The notes beneath the pieces are model-generated. The model saw only the letters and a program-made list of their open reading frames with translations. It was not told the origin of the DNA and did no database searches. This document shows positions 23,946-31,978 of a stretch of DNA of 42,269 bases, piece after piece (position 1 is the stretch's first letter; the number at the start of each line of letters is the position of its first letter). Both the position numbers and the translations under genes were made by a program. This DNA is from a candidate division WWE3 bacterium (GTDB lineage: Bacteria; Patescibacteriota; WWE3; 2-01-FULL-39-13): NCBI GenBank assembly GCA_943354835.1, contig CALRDH010000002.1, forward strand, positions 1 through 42,269. The letters run 5' to 3'.

Positions 23946-25997
23946 TTATTTTTTCTTTAGTTCTCTTATTTTATCTCTAATTTGTGCGGCCAATTCGAAC
24001 TCTAAAAGTTCAGCCGCTGACTTCATTTTTTGCTCTAAAGATTTAATAATTGATTTTTGTTTTGCATTTGTTTCTGTCTTAAATTCATATTGCTCAAGAT
24101 TCAACATGTCAATTTTATTATTTTCTGAACCATCTTCGACAATTGTTTTTTCCATTATTCTTTCTCGTATTGGTTTTGAAATTGAACTTGGAGTTATATT
24201 ATTTTCAATATTGTATTGTATTTGGATTTTTCTGCGGCGCGCCACTTCGTCTATCGCGCGTTTCATTGAGTCAGTGATTTTGTCTGCATACATGACGACT
24301 TCGCCCTGAACGTGGCGCGCCGCCCTTCCCATTGTCTGTATCAATGATGTATCGCTTCTTAAAAATCCTTCTTTATCAGCATCCAGAATTGCTACAAGAG
24401 AAACTTCTGGTAAGTCTAAACCTTCTCGAAGTAAGTTTATTCCGACTAGAACATCAAATTCACCTTTTCTTAAATTGTCCAAAATGTCGGACCTCTCTAG
24501 TGTAACGATATCGCTGTGAAGGTATGCAACTTTTAGACCTTTTCCGAGCAAGTAGTCAGAAAGTTCTTCGGCCATTCTTTTTGTTAATGTTGTAACTAAA
24601 ACTCTTCCTTTCTTTTCTATTTTGTCTTTAATTCTTTTTTCTAGGTCTTGAATTTGTCCTTCTGATGGCAAAATTGTAATCTCTGGATCAATAAGCCCTG
24701 TCGGTCGAACAAGAAGTTCAACTACTTTTGATCTGCCGAGTTCCCATTCATTTGGCGTTGCTGATGTATAAACTGTTTGTCCCATGCGTCTTTCAAATTC
24801 ATCAAATCTTAAAGGTCTATTATCAAGTGCAGATGGAAGCCTAAATCCGTAATCGATTAAAGTTTGTTTGCGCGCTTGGTCTCCGTTATACATTCCACGA
24901 ACTTGTGGAATTGTTATATGTGATTCATCTACAAATAATGTGTAATCTTTTGGAAAAAAGTCGAGTAAAGAATATGGAGGAGAACCTTTTTCGCGTCCGT
25001 CAAAATATCTTGAGTAGTTTTCTATGCCTTTGCAGTATCCAATTTCTTTTATCATTTCAAGGTCGTAATTTGTACGTTGTGACAATCTGTAAGCTTCTAT
25101 TTTTTTGCCCACACTTTCTAAAGCTTCGACTTGAATTTTTAGATCGTTTTTAATATCAATCATGGCTTTCTCGAAATTATCTTTTGGAGCAACATAATGT
25201 TTGGCTGGATAAATAATCATAAAGCCATTGTTTAGTGTGTTTCTTTTCAAGTAGTCTTCGCCTGCTTTTGTTACTGCTTCCTGGGCTTTTAGCTCTTCTT
25301 CTTTTAGAGTTTTTCCGGATACTGGATCAAAATGTTTTATTGATGTTATTTTGTCACCTAAAAATTCTATTCGTGAGGCAAAGTTCTGATATGAAGGATG
25401 AATATCTACTGTGTCGCCTTTTGCTCGGTATGTTCCACGTTTGAAATCAAAATCGCTTCTTTCGTAATAAAGTTGAATTAGTCTTTTTTGTAAATCTTCT
25501 ATGCGAAGTTTCATACCAATTTTAAGTTCAATAATTTGTTTTTGATATTCAATTGGAGAACCTAAGTTATAAATGCACGATACCGACGCAACAACAATTA
25601 CATCTTGCCTTGTTATAAGTGAAGCTGTTGCTGAAAGTCTAAGTCTATCTATTTCTTCATTTATGTCGGCGTCTTTTTCAATATATGTGTCGGTTGCTGG
25701 CATGTAGCTTTCTGGTTGATAGTAATCGTAGTAGCTAACAAAATATTCAACAGCATTTTCAGGAAAGAAATCTCTAAATTCTTGATAAAGTTGTCCTGCC
25801 AAAGTTTTGTTATGTGAAATTATGAGTGTCGGTTTTTGAATTTTATTTATTATATTTGCCGTTACAAAAGTTTTGCCGCTACCCGTTACACCAAGAAGAG
25901 TTTGGTGTTTGTTTTGGCCTTTTATGTTTTGCACAATTTCGTCAATAGCCGCATGTTGTGCACTTGTTGGTTTGTAATCAGACTTTAAATTAAACAT
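23946..25997 (-). CDS. uvrB: Excinuclease ABC subunit UvrB
   Basis: Helicase-like damage verifier that receives DNA from UvrA and binds UvrC. 683 residues. It has Walker A LGVTGSGKTF, the beta-hairpin region (YYDYYQPESYMPATDTYIEK), DESH, LLREGLDLPEVSLVAILDADKEGF and QTMGRAARH. The UVR domain for UvrC contact is at the C-terminus (LEFELAAQIRDKIRELKK). It diverges from lexA with only 48 bases between the two start codons. AGAGG lies seven bases before its ATG. Confidence 0.98.
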   Translation of the reverse strand: MFNLKSDYKPTSAQHAAIDEIVQNIKGQNKHQTLLGVTGSGKTFVTANIINKIQKPTLIISHNKTLAGQLYQEFRDFFPENAVEYFVSYYDYYQPESYMPATDTYIEKDADINEEIDRLRLSATASLITRQDVIVVASVSCIYNLGSPIEYQKQIIELKIGMKLRIEDLQKRLIQLYYERSDFDFKRGTYRAKGDTVDIHPSYQNFASRIEFLGDKITSIKHFDPVSGKTLKEEELKAQEAVTKAGEDYLKRNTLNNGFMIIYPAKHYVAPKDNFEKAMIDIKNDLKIQVEALESVGKKIEAYRLSQRTNYDLEMIKEIGYCKGIENYSRYFDGREKGSPPYSLLDFFPKDYTLFVDESHITIPQVRGMYNGDQARKQTLIDYGFRLPSALDNRPLRFDEFERRMGQTVYTSATPNEWELGRSKVVELLVRPTGLIDPEITILPSEGQIQDLEKRIKDKIEKKGRVLVTTLTKRMAEELSDYLLGKGLKVAYLHSDIVTLERSDILDNLRKGEFDVLVGINLLREGLDLPEVSLVAILDADKEGFLRSDTSLIQTMGRAARHVQGEVVMYADKITDSMKRAIDEVARRRKIQIQYNIENNITPSSISKPIRERIMEKTIVEDGSENNKIDMLNLEQYEFKTETNAKQKSIIKSLEQKMKSAAELLEFELAAQIRDKIRELKKK
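24234..24323. repeat. Spaced GC-rich inverted repeat inside uvrB
   Basis: GCGGCGCGCCAC (24234-24245) and GTGGCGCGCCGC (24312-24323) are exact complements separated by 66 bases. Each arm also contains the self-complementary octamer GGCGCGCC. The arms encode the ARRR and GRAAR segments. Confidence 0.85.
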
Positions 25998-26045
25998 TTT
26001 TTGCCTCTTGCCCTTTCGGGTAACTTTCGGTAGATTGGATACATT
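25998..26045. promoter_or_regulatory. Divergent uvrB-lexA control region
   Basis: The 48 bases between two damage-response start codons must hold both promoters. CTTTCGGGTAA (26013-26023) and CTTTCGGTAG (26024-26033) form a direct repeat about one helical turn apart. TTCGGGTAA recurs before dinB, and TTCGGGT before uvrA. It is the best place to look for the LexA operator, though no classic palindrome of the E. coli or Bacillus type is present. Confidence 0.45.
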
Positions 26046-26666
26046 ATGCCAGTATATCTATACCCACGTCAAAGAGAAATTTTTGAATATATAAAACAAC
26101 ATATTCAAAAAGTCGGAAGTTCCCCTACTTTAAAGCAAATTGCTGAAGCTATGGGCTTAAGCTCTTTAGCAACAGTTTCTGAACATTTAGATGCTTTAGA
26201 AAAAAAAGGAATTATAGAAAGAATTTTTGGTGAAGCTAAAGGTATTCGCGTTTTGGTTGAAACAAATGCAATTTATGATCCTGTGGAGTCTATCGAAGTT
26301 CCAATTGTTGGATATATTGCAGCAGGTCAACCAATCGAAGCTATAGAAGATACTTCTCGTACTATAAGTATTCCTGCTGATTATGTAAGTAAATCTAAAA
26401 GAACATTTGTTTTGCAGGTTGTTGGCGATTCTATGATTGATGCTCATATTATGGATGGCGATCAGGTTATCTGTGAACAAGTCAGCAGTGTAGAAAATGG
26501 CGAGATTGTTGTTGCTATCGTTGACGGCGAATTCGCAACATTAAAAAGATTTTATAAAGAAGCCACAAGAATAAGACTTCAACCAGAAAATCCAGCTATG
26601 GATCCAATTTATGCTGAAAATGTCGAGATCAAAGGTCGAGTAATTGGCGTTATCAGAAAGTATTAA
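26046..26666 (+). CDS. lexA: LexA repressor, self-cleaving
   Basis: SOS master repressor. 206 residues. The N-terminal winged helix (about 1-68) carries SSPTLKQIAEAMGLSSLATV and EHLDALEKKGIIER. The C-terminal S24 protease domain has the Ala93-Gly94 cleavage site in GYIAAGQP, the nucleophile Ser129 in VVGDSMIDA and the general base Lys167 in FATLKRF. RecA filaments would trigger self-cleavage and derepress repair genes. It is divergent from uvrB and 12 bases upstream of a PIF1-like helicase. The recognition helix differs from both E. coli and Bacillus LexA, so the operator may be unusual. Confidence 0.96.
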   Translation: MPVYLYPRQREIFEYIKQHIQKVGSSPTLKQIAEAMGLSSLATVSEHLDALEKKGIIERIFGEAKGIRVLVETNAIYDPVESIEVPIVGYIAAGQPIEAIEDTSRTISIPADYVSKSKRTFVLQVVGDSMIDAHIMDGDQVICEQVSSVENGEIVVAIVDGEFATLKRFYKEATRIRLQPENPAMDPIYAENVEIKGRVIGVIRKY

Positions 26667-26678
26667 ACTCCTTTTGTA

Positions 26679-27974
26679 ATGGATATTCAACTTTCAAATG
26701 AATTTACAAATGCAATTAATCTTATAGAAACTTCTGGCAAGAATATTTTTATTACAGGAAACGCAGGTACAGGAAAATCTACACTACTTAATTATTTTAC
26801 AAAAGTTACCCAAAGAAACTATGCAGTTTTAGCACCAACTGGTGTTGCTGCCTTAAATGTGTCGGGCCAAACTATTCATTCATTTTTTGGATTTAAGCCG
26901 GATATTACAATCAACTCGGTCAAAAAAGTTCGTGATGCTTCAATTTTTGAAAATTTAGAGCTTTTAGTAATAGATGAGATTTCTATGGTTCGCGCTGATT
27001 TGTTTGATTGCATAGAAAAAGCGCTTCGCATAAACCGAAAAAGTAATTTGCCTTTTGGTGGAGTTCAAATTGTAGTTATTGGAGATCTAAATCAATTGCC
27101 TCCGGTTGTAACTCGCGATGAGGAGCATATTTTTTCAGGTGATCCTGGTTCTTTGTATGATTCGCCTTACTTTTTTTCATCAGAAGCTTTTAAGTCTATG
27201 CGTTTTGAGGTCGTGGTTTTGACAAAAATTTATAGGCAAAGTGATGAAAACTTTTTAGCACTTTTAAATGCAGTTCGTAATAATATTTTGTCAGAACAAG
27301 ATATTTATGCACTTAATGCTAGAGTTGACCCTGAATATATTCCAGATCCTCAAGATTTTACAATTCATTTAACAACGACAAATCGAAGGGCAAGTGAGCT
27401 AAATGAATTTCAGCTTTCAAAAGTGCGAGGGGAAGTTTTTAATTTTAAAGGTTCTATTGTTGGAAGTTTTGACACAAGACAGCTTCCTGTTGAAGAAAAT
27501 ATAGCTTTAAAAATTGGGGCACAAATTATGATGCTAAATAATGATCGTGAAAGAAGATGGGTTAATGGAAGTTTAGGGAAAATTACAAACATAAATAAAG
27601 AAGAAGATTTCGAGGATATCATAGAAGTCTTGCTTGATAATGGCGAAGTTGTTGAGGTAAATTCACATACTTGGGATATTTTTAGATATGAATTTGATAA
27701 AAGCGCGAATAAACTTATAGCAAGTGTTGTTGGTTCATATACGCAATATCCAATGAAACTTGCCTGGGCGGTTACAATTCACAAAAGCCAAGGAAAAACA
27801 TTTGATCGGGTTGTAATCGACACCGACCGTGGAATATTTGCACACGGACAACTTTATGTAGCCCTAAGCAGATGCAGAACTTTAGATGGAATAATCTTAA
27901 GAAAGCAAATAACAAAACACGACTTAATAACGGATAATAGAATAGCAAAATTTATCGGGCAGGAGGTATTTTAA
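26679..27974 (+). CDS. PIF1-like DNA helicase
   Basis: 431 residues, superfamily 1B helicase. Motif I is GNAGTGKST (residues 26-34). It also has LAPTGVAALNVSGQTIHSFF (Ia), VIDEISMVRADLFD (II), VVIGDLNQLPPV (III) and a C-terminal AVTIHKSQGKTFDRV with YVALSRCR (V/VI). PIF1 enzymes unwind G-quadruplexes, R-loops and stalled-fork structures with 5'-3' polarity. The gene begins 12 bases after lexA with no visible separate promoter, so it is probably in the lexA operon and SOS-induced. Its end overlaps the convergent small gene by four bases. Confidence 0.92.
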   Translation: MDIQLSNEFTNAINLIETSGKNIFITGNAGTGKSTLLNYFTKVTQRNYAVLAPTGVAALNVSGQTIHSFFGFKPDITINSVKKVRDASIFENLELLVIDEISMVRADLFDCIEKALRINRKSNLPFGGVQIVVIGDLNQLPPVVTRDEEHIFSGDPGSLYDSPYFFSSEAFKSMRFEVVVLTKIYRQSDENFLALLNAVRNNILSEQDIYALNARVDPEYIPDPQDFTIHLTTTNRRASELNEFQLSKVRGEVFNFKGSIVGSFDTRQLPVEENIALKIGAQIMMLNNDRERRWVNGSLGKITNINKEEDFEDIIEVLLDNGEVVEVNSHTWDIFRYEFDKSANKLIASVVGSYTQYPMKLAWAVTIHKSQGKTFDRVVIDTDRGIFAHGQLYVALSRCRTLDGIILRKQITKHDLITDNRIAKFIGQEVF

Positions 27975-28183
27975 GATTTGACCCATTCACCTGTTCTTAA
28001 ATACTCATTTGCGTCGTCCGAATCAGTTTGAGTTACCCTTGCTGTATTTTGTTGCTGTAGATCAAGTTGTGTTTCAAGTAATCTTGATAGTATCACACGT
28101 GCCTGACCCTCCATCTCTTTTACTGATAGGCTTGGTTCTTTTTCTTCGTATTCTTCATTATTGCTTGTTATATTTTCTGACAT
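27971..28183 (-). CDS. Unknown small acidic protein (70 aa)
   Basis: 70 residues, acidic at the start (MSENITSNNEEYEEKEPSL), with a predicted helix EMEGQARVILSRLLETQLDLQ and a polar tail ending GEWVKS. No membrane segment and no recognised family. It is convergent with the PIF1-like helicase. It lies 94 bases downstream of the 58-codon gene on the same strand and might share its transcript. Confidence 0.5.
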   Translation of the reverse strand: MSENITSNNEEYEEKEPSLSVKEMEGQARVILSRLLETQLDLQQQNTARVTQTDSDDANEYLRTGEWVKS

Positions 28184-28277
28184 AATTTTAATCGTCTCTT
28201 GTAATAAAAAATTAAATACTTTTTATCCATTTTGATAATGTTCTTCTCTCATTTGGTATCCACCTGACTTATGCGGG

Positions 28278-28454
28278 TCAGATAAAACTCCATAAATAAT
28301 ATGTACCATATTGTGTGGGGCTTGCAACACCATCTTGGTATATGTATTTTGGTTTTTGTTTGGTTTGCTCTACAGCTTGGGCCTCTTGTGCTTGTTGAGC
28401 TGCGATTTCGTATGCCTTGTCATCGGATTCTGGACATTCGTATCTGTTTTCCAT
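28278..28454 (-). CDS. Unknown 58-aa protein with a perfect Shine-Dalgarno sequence
   Basis: 58 codons, ATG at 28452-28454, TGA at 28278-28280. The peptide starts MENRYECPES, has a Gln/Ala/Glu-rich helix (AAQQAQEAQAVEQ) and ends with an aromatic tail (YGTYYLWSFI). It is preceded by AGGAGGTGA, seven to eight bases before the ATG, the best ribosome-binding site in the window. Codon use and the SD make it convincing despite its length. Function unknown. Confidence 0.65.
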   Translation of the reverse strand: MENRYECPESDDKAYEIAAQQAQEAQAVEQTKQKPKYIYQDGVASPTQYGTYYLWSFI

Positions 28455-28530
28455 AATAAATCACCTCCTAGAAATGTCTGAACTAGGACTTGCTCGTTCA
28501 CGGGTTTACCGTTTTTGTGCCTTTATTCTA
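28455..28530 (-). promoter_or_regulatory. Promoter and structured leader of the 58-aa gene
   Basis: An extended -10 (TGC-TAGAAT, 28525-28530) overlaps the helD stop and leaves a leader of about 64 bases. Near its 3' end TCCTAG (28488 to 28483) can pair with CTAGGA (28471 to 28466), covering four bases of the Shine-Dalgarno AGGAGGTGA (28469 to 28461). A second small hairpin is ACGG/CCGT around 28500-28512. The layout suggests translation control. Confidence 0.45.
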
Positions 28531-30601
28531 GCAGATGGGTCAAGTTTATCCCATATATGAATAGTCTGTTGATTGATCTTGTGCAGGCAACGAATAGTTT
28601 TTTTGCGCCCTGTGGGGTTTTTGGAAATATTTTTTCGTTTGGATCGATTATGAATACGGTATCGAATTCAAGGCCTTTGACTAGTGATTGTGGAATTAAA
28701 TAAATGCCGGAGCTATTAAAATCCTCGAATTTTTCATCGACAATTACGTAGTTTATGTTAAGTGATTTTAGTAAATGTGCCGTGTCGTCGAATTGGTTTG
28801 GATTTGGTTCGATTATTCCAATTGATCTTTGATTGCCGTCTTTATTTATATTTTCGATATCTTGTGAAATTTGGGAAAGGAGGTCGATTTTATTTTTGAA
28901 ATTTGCTATTTTTGGAGTTTCACCTTCTCTTCTAAATGGTTCCGGAAGGTGCTTGAAAGTCGGAAATTTTTGCAAAATGGATTTTGCATGTGTAATTATT
29001 TGTTTTGTTGTCCTATAGCTGATTTTTATTTCATGGTATGAGATGTCGTCTTTTGCAAAAATTTCCTCAAGATCAGTCCAGTCTTTTAGTCCCATTTCGT
29101 CTTCTGTTGATTGGTTTAAATCACCTAAGATTGTAATTCCAAGTCCTTCTGATAAATTTTGTATCGCTAGATAATTTATTAAAGATAAATCCTGACCTTC
29201 ATCTACTATTACTTGTTTATATTTTATTTGTTCAAGTCCATATAATTTATCTATCAAAAGATATATTATGCTTAGCTCATCAATATCGATGTTTTTCTTG
29301 TCAAATTTTTCAAGACCAACAAATTCGTCATAGATTTCAACCGGCTTGAATGCTTTTAGCATTTTGCTTAGTTCTTTTTCTGCAAGTTCTAGTTGACCAA
29401 TTTTTCTTGCAATTATTAGATTGCTTTTGCCAAAACTTTCGTTTAGTTCTTTAATTTCATTTTTAATGTCTTCGTTGATTGATTTTAATTGATAGAATGC
29501 TGGTCTTTGTTGCATTCGAAATATTTGTCTTTCTATATTGAATTCTTCATAATATTTCTTTGTTTTTAATTCGGCGTGTATTTTTTCCTTATACATGTTA
29601 GCAAACTTTGCCATTTTTTTATTTATTTCGTTAATATTTGTACCTGCCCAATTTCCATTTCTTTTTTTTGTAAAATTTGCGTCATGAAAATCAAGTTTGT
29701 TCGATTTGAATATTTCAATTATTTGTCCTGGTAATGTGTTTCTTGTTAAGGAATAAATTTCTAATTCTGGAAGTGTTTTGGCTACGTAATTAACTAGAAC
29801 TTTTGACGATGACAAAAGAAGTGTGTTGTCTTCGCGAATTTCATCTTTGAATGTGTAAAAAAGATAAGAAATTCTGTGAATTGCGACTGTTGTTTTTCCG
29901 CTTCCGGCGGTTCCTTGAATTACGTTTAGTTTGTATGGATTTGATCTTATTATTTCGTTTTGGCCTTTCTGAATTGTTTTTATGATGTCTTCTAAAATTC
30001 CGCCAGTTTTCTTTTTTATTGCTTCTGATAAAAGATCGACGCGAAGGTTATTATCGTAAATACCAGATATTTTTTGGTTAACGATATCTATGTTGCGCCT
30101 TAAATTCAGATCTCCGTGAATTATTTTGTGGTCAATTTTCCAAGGCTGATATTTAACTGGAACATCAAATTCGTATTTTGCGTTTTTTTGAGGTTCTTGA
30201 TAATTGTAATAAAGCGATGAAATTGGAGCTCTCCAATCGGATATTCTGTGCGTCGCATCCTTTGGTAAAAATGAATGTTTGCCAATATAAATTATATATG
30301 GGGTGGTTGATCCTTCCATGTCAAAATCGATTCGAGCAAAGTACGGTGTGTTTATTTGCGCTTCCATTCGTTCGATGTAATTTCGTTTGAAAATGTAGTC
30401 GCGGTTTTGCATTGTCTTATTTGCGAGTTTTATGATTTCTACAGCTTCGTCTTGTTTTGCTTCTTCTGATGCTTCTTTTAATCGTTTTGAATAGTCGTCC
30501 TCGATGCTTTTTATGTCAGCTTTGATTGATGCGAATTCATCTTTAAGGATTTCGAGAATCTTGTTTAAGTGTTTGTTTTCGATTTCTTGAATTGTGCTCA
30601 T
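28523..30601 (-). CDS. helD: HelD-like superfamily 1 helicase (RNA polymerase recycling factor)
   Basis: 692 residues. The coiled-coil N-terminus (about 1-75) is followed by the HelD-specific block PYFARIDFDMEGSTTPYIIY, YIGKHSFL and ISDWRAPISSLYYNY. The UvrD-type motor has VIQGTAGSGKTTVAIHRISY near residue 230, VDEGQDL and GLEFDTVFII. HelD pushes stalled RNA polymerase off DNA and nucleic acid. Its presence among repair genes suggests transcription-replication conflict relief, an inference. It diverges from the gene at 30645 across 43 bases. An extended -10 TGC-TAGAAT lies ten bases before its ATG. Confidence 0.9.
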   Translation of the reverse strand: MSTIQEIENKHLNKILEILKDEFASIKADIKSIEDDYSKRLKEASEEAKQDEAVEIIKLANKTMQNRDYIFKRNYIERMEAQINTPYFARIDFDMEGSTTPYIIYIGKHSFLPKDATHRISDWRAPISSLYYNYQEPQKNAKYEFDVPVKYQPWKIDHKIIHGDLNLRRNIDIVNQKISGIYDNNLRVDLLSEAIKKKTGGILEDIIKTIQKGQNEIIRSNPYKLNVIQGTAGSGKTTVAIHRISYLFYTFKDEIREDNTLLLSSSKVLVNYVAKTLPELEIYSLTRNTLPGQIIEIFKSNKLDFHDANFTKKRNGNWAGTNINEINKKMAKFANMYKEKIHAELKTKKYYEEFNIERQIFRMQQRPAFYQLKSINEDIKNEIKELNESFGKSNLIIARKIGQLELAEKELSKMLKAFKPVEIYDEFVGLEKFDKKNIDIDELSIIYLLIDKLYGLEQIKYKQVIVDEGQDLSLINYLAIQNLSEGLGITILGDLNQSTEDEMGLKDWTDLEEIFAKDDISYHEIKISYRTTKQIITHAKSILQKFPTFKHLPEPFRREGETPKIANFKNKIDLLSQISQDIENINKDGNQRSIGIIEPNPNQFDDTAHLLKSLNINYVIVDEKFEDFNSSGIYLIPQSLVKGLEFDTVFIIDPNEKIFPKTPQGAKKLFVACTRSINRLFIYGINLTHLLE

Positions 30602-30632
30602 GTAATCAATGATTCTAGCATACTCCCTGTGA

Positions 30633-30638
30633 TAGAAT
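30633..30638 (+). promoter_or_regulatory. Extended -10 box of the TPR-like gene (leaderless type)
   Basis: TGTGA-TAGAAT, then exactly six bases, then the ATG at 30645. Confidence 0.5.
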
Positions 30639-30644
30639 GCGATT

Positions 30645-31382
30645 ATGAAAAATACATTAATTGAGGAAATCGTAAAGCTTCGCGAGTCGGGATTATTGTC
30701 AGAAGCGCTTTCTAAAGTGAACGATTTATTAACAGTTCATGAAAAAAATAATGATAAGAAAGGTTTGGTCGAAGCTTTGGGCCATAAACGTTTGGTTTTA
30801 AATCATATAGCCGAAGCAAAAATCTCAAAGGTCGAAAAAGAACCAATAGTTAAAGAAATGTTAGAGGTTGCAGGAAACGCAATTGCAATAGCAGAAAAAG
30901 AATTTTCTAGCGACAAAGCGATGCGTGCACTTTTAAACATGCACCTTGCCGATGCATTGATTTCTTATAGCGAACATTCAAAAACTCAAAATAAAAATGA
31001 TATTTTGCAAAATGCACTGGAGATTGTAACAAAATCTATTAATGACCTTGGTGGGTCACAAGCTTATAAGTCATGGGGATTAAATAAACAAGCACAAATT
31101 CATCATTTGTTAAATGAAACTCATAATGCAATTGATACACTCAAAAAAGCTGAGCAAGCTATATATGAAGGTTATGAGGAGGAAATGAAAAACCAAAAAG
31201 ATGGAAGTATGAAAATCAAAACATGGTTAACAGGACTTTGGTTAACCTATGCAAAAATAGCAAAAGACACGGGTAAAAAAGAAATTGCTGAACTATACGC
31301 AAACGCTGTAAAAAATTTACCGGACCCAGAAAAAACATTGGTACTTCGCAAAAAACAGGCGGAGAGACTACTTCAAGAATAA
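30645..31382 (+). CDS. Unknown helical repeat (TPR-like) protein
   Basis: 245 residues, soluble, rich in Lys, Glu, Ala and Leu with a regular helical-hairpin pattern: ESGLLSEALSKVNDLL, KGLVEALGHKRLVLNHI, AMRALLNMHLADALISYSEH, KSWGLNKQAQIHHLLNE and TWLTGLWLTYAKIAKDTGK. It reads as a TPR-type solenoid, a protein-interaction scaffold, though no strict TPR consensus is kept. No catalytic motif. It is divergent from helD with a shared 43-base control region. Confidence 0.7.
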   Translation: MKNTLIEEIVKLRESGLLSEALSKVNDLLTVHEKNNDKKGLVEALGHKRLVLNHIAEAKISKVEKEPIVKEMLEVAGNAIAIAEKEFSSDKAMRALLNMHLADALISYSEHSKTQNKNDILQNALEIVTKSINDLGGSQAYKSWGLNKQAQIHHLLNETHNAIDTLKKAEQAIYEGYEEEMKNQKDGSMKIKTWLTGLWLTYAKIAKDTGKKEIAELYANAVKNLPDPEKTLVLRKKQAERLLQE

Positions 31383-31393
31383 TTAAAATAACT

Positions 31394-31549
31394 ATGGGAC
31401 CTTATGCGTCCTTTGGCCTACGTAAAAAAATCATGGTGCCACCCAGTGGGACTCCATTGGCCACTGAGTGTGACTTGGATGTGGTGCGAGTGGAACTTGA
31501 ATGGGCGAAGTATAAATTGGGAGTGCCGAGTTTGTTGTATAATATTTAA
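31394..31549 (+). CDS. Possible 51-aa protein
   Basis: 51 codons (MGPYASFGLRKKIMVPPSGT at the start, ending VPSLLYNI). Protein-like composition, and noticeably more GC-rich than its neighbours. No Shine-Dalgarno, and it begins 12 bases after the upstream gene, so it may be coupled to it. An inverted repeat CAGTGG/CCACTG lies inside. The last codons overlap the TATAAT of the next gene. It could be a chance ORF or a relic. Confidence 0.35.
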   Translation: MGPYASFGLRKKIMVPPSGTPLATECDLDVVRVELEWAKYKLGVPSLLYNI

Positions 31550-31570
31550 AATTTTAGTGAAGGTAGGTGA
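31538..31570 (+). promoter_or_regulatory. Promoter and Shine-Dalgarno of the 95-aa gene
   Basis: TATAAT at 31538-31543 and AGGTAGGTGA at 31561-31570, seven bases before the ATG at 31578. The SD decides the start: an open frame runs upstream to 31404, but that part overlaps the promoter and shows no protein-like character. Confidence 0.55.
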
Positions 31571-31577
31571 TTATTTT

Positions 31578-31865
31578 ATGCCAACTGTTTATCAAAAAAA
31601 TCTAAGAATGGTCAAGAAAATTTATGCGGATGATACAGAAGTTGTGGATGAGGGAGTAGATTATACGGGAGATGCTGAATTAATAGCCCAATATGTTGAG
31701 GCAAAACTAAACGGAATGAGTGAAGCAGAATTTGCTGAACAATTTCCTGTAATTACAGAAAGATTGACTGATCCAGGTTTTACTGAATTAGTAAGTGAGG
31801 TTGAGCATGCTTTAATAAATAAAGATAATGATGAAGCTGATATTGAGATTCCGAAATTTGCGTAA
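31578..31865 (+). CDS. Unknown small acidic protein (95 aa)
   Basis: 95 residues. A basic start (MPTVYQKNLRMVKKIYADDT) is followed by an acidic body (DGDAELIAQYVEAKL-type helices, FAEQFPVITERLTDPGF) ending in DIEIPKFA. No membrane segment, cysteines or known motif. It is one of only two genes here with a strong Shine-Dalgarno sequence, so it was perhaps acquired or is highly expressed. It is followed by a DedA-tail repeat on the other strand. Confidence 0.65.
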   Translation: MPTVYQKNLRMVKKIYADDTEVVDEGVDYTGDAELIAQYVEAKLNGMSEAEFAEQFPVITERLTDPGFTELVSEVEHALINKDNDEADIEIPKFA

Positions 31866-31914
31866 ATAAAAGTTCGCAAACATTAGGTTTTATTCTTTGT
31901 GTCCTGCCTGTTTG

Positions 31915-31958
31915 TTCTTCCCTATTATCTTCCACGCCACAAATCCAAAGGCTCCGGC
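31915..31958 (-). repeat. Copy B of the DedA 3' end
   Basis: Bases 31923-31958 match the DedA coding end at 33312-33347 with two or three differences. In frame the minus strand reads AGAFGFVAWKIIGKNK, whereas DedA reads AGAFGFVAWKIIKKKN. Bases 31915-31934 are identical to copy C (32838-32857). It follows directly after the stop of the gene at 31979. Confidence 0.75.
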
Positions 31959-31978
31959 TGAGGTTTCGTGTTTTGCTG

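Noticed and set aside
28262-28281. Terminator hairpin CTGAC / GTCAG after the 58-aa gene
   Set aside because: The stem is only five pairs and no T-run follows.
31404-31577. Upstream extension of the 95-aa gene
   Set aside because: The extension crosses a TATAAT box, is Trp/Cys-rich and unlike a protein; a strong Shine-Dalgarno lies before the ATG at 31578.
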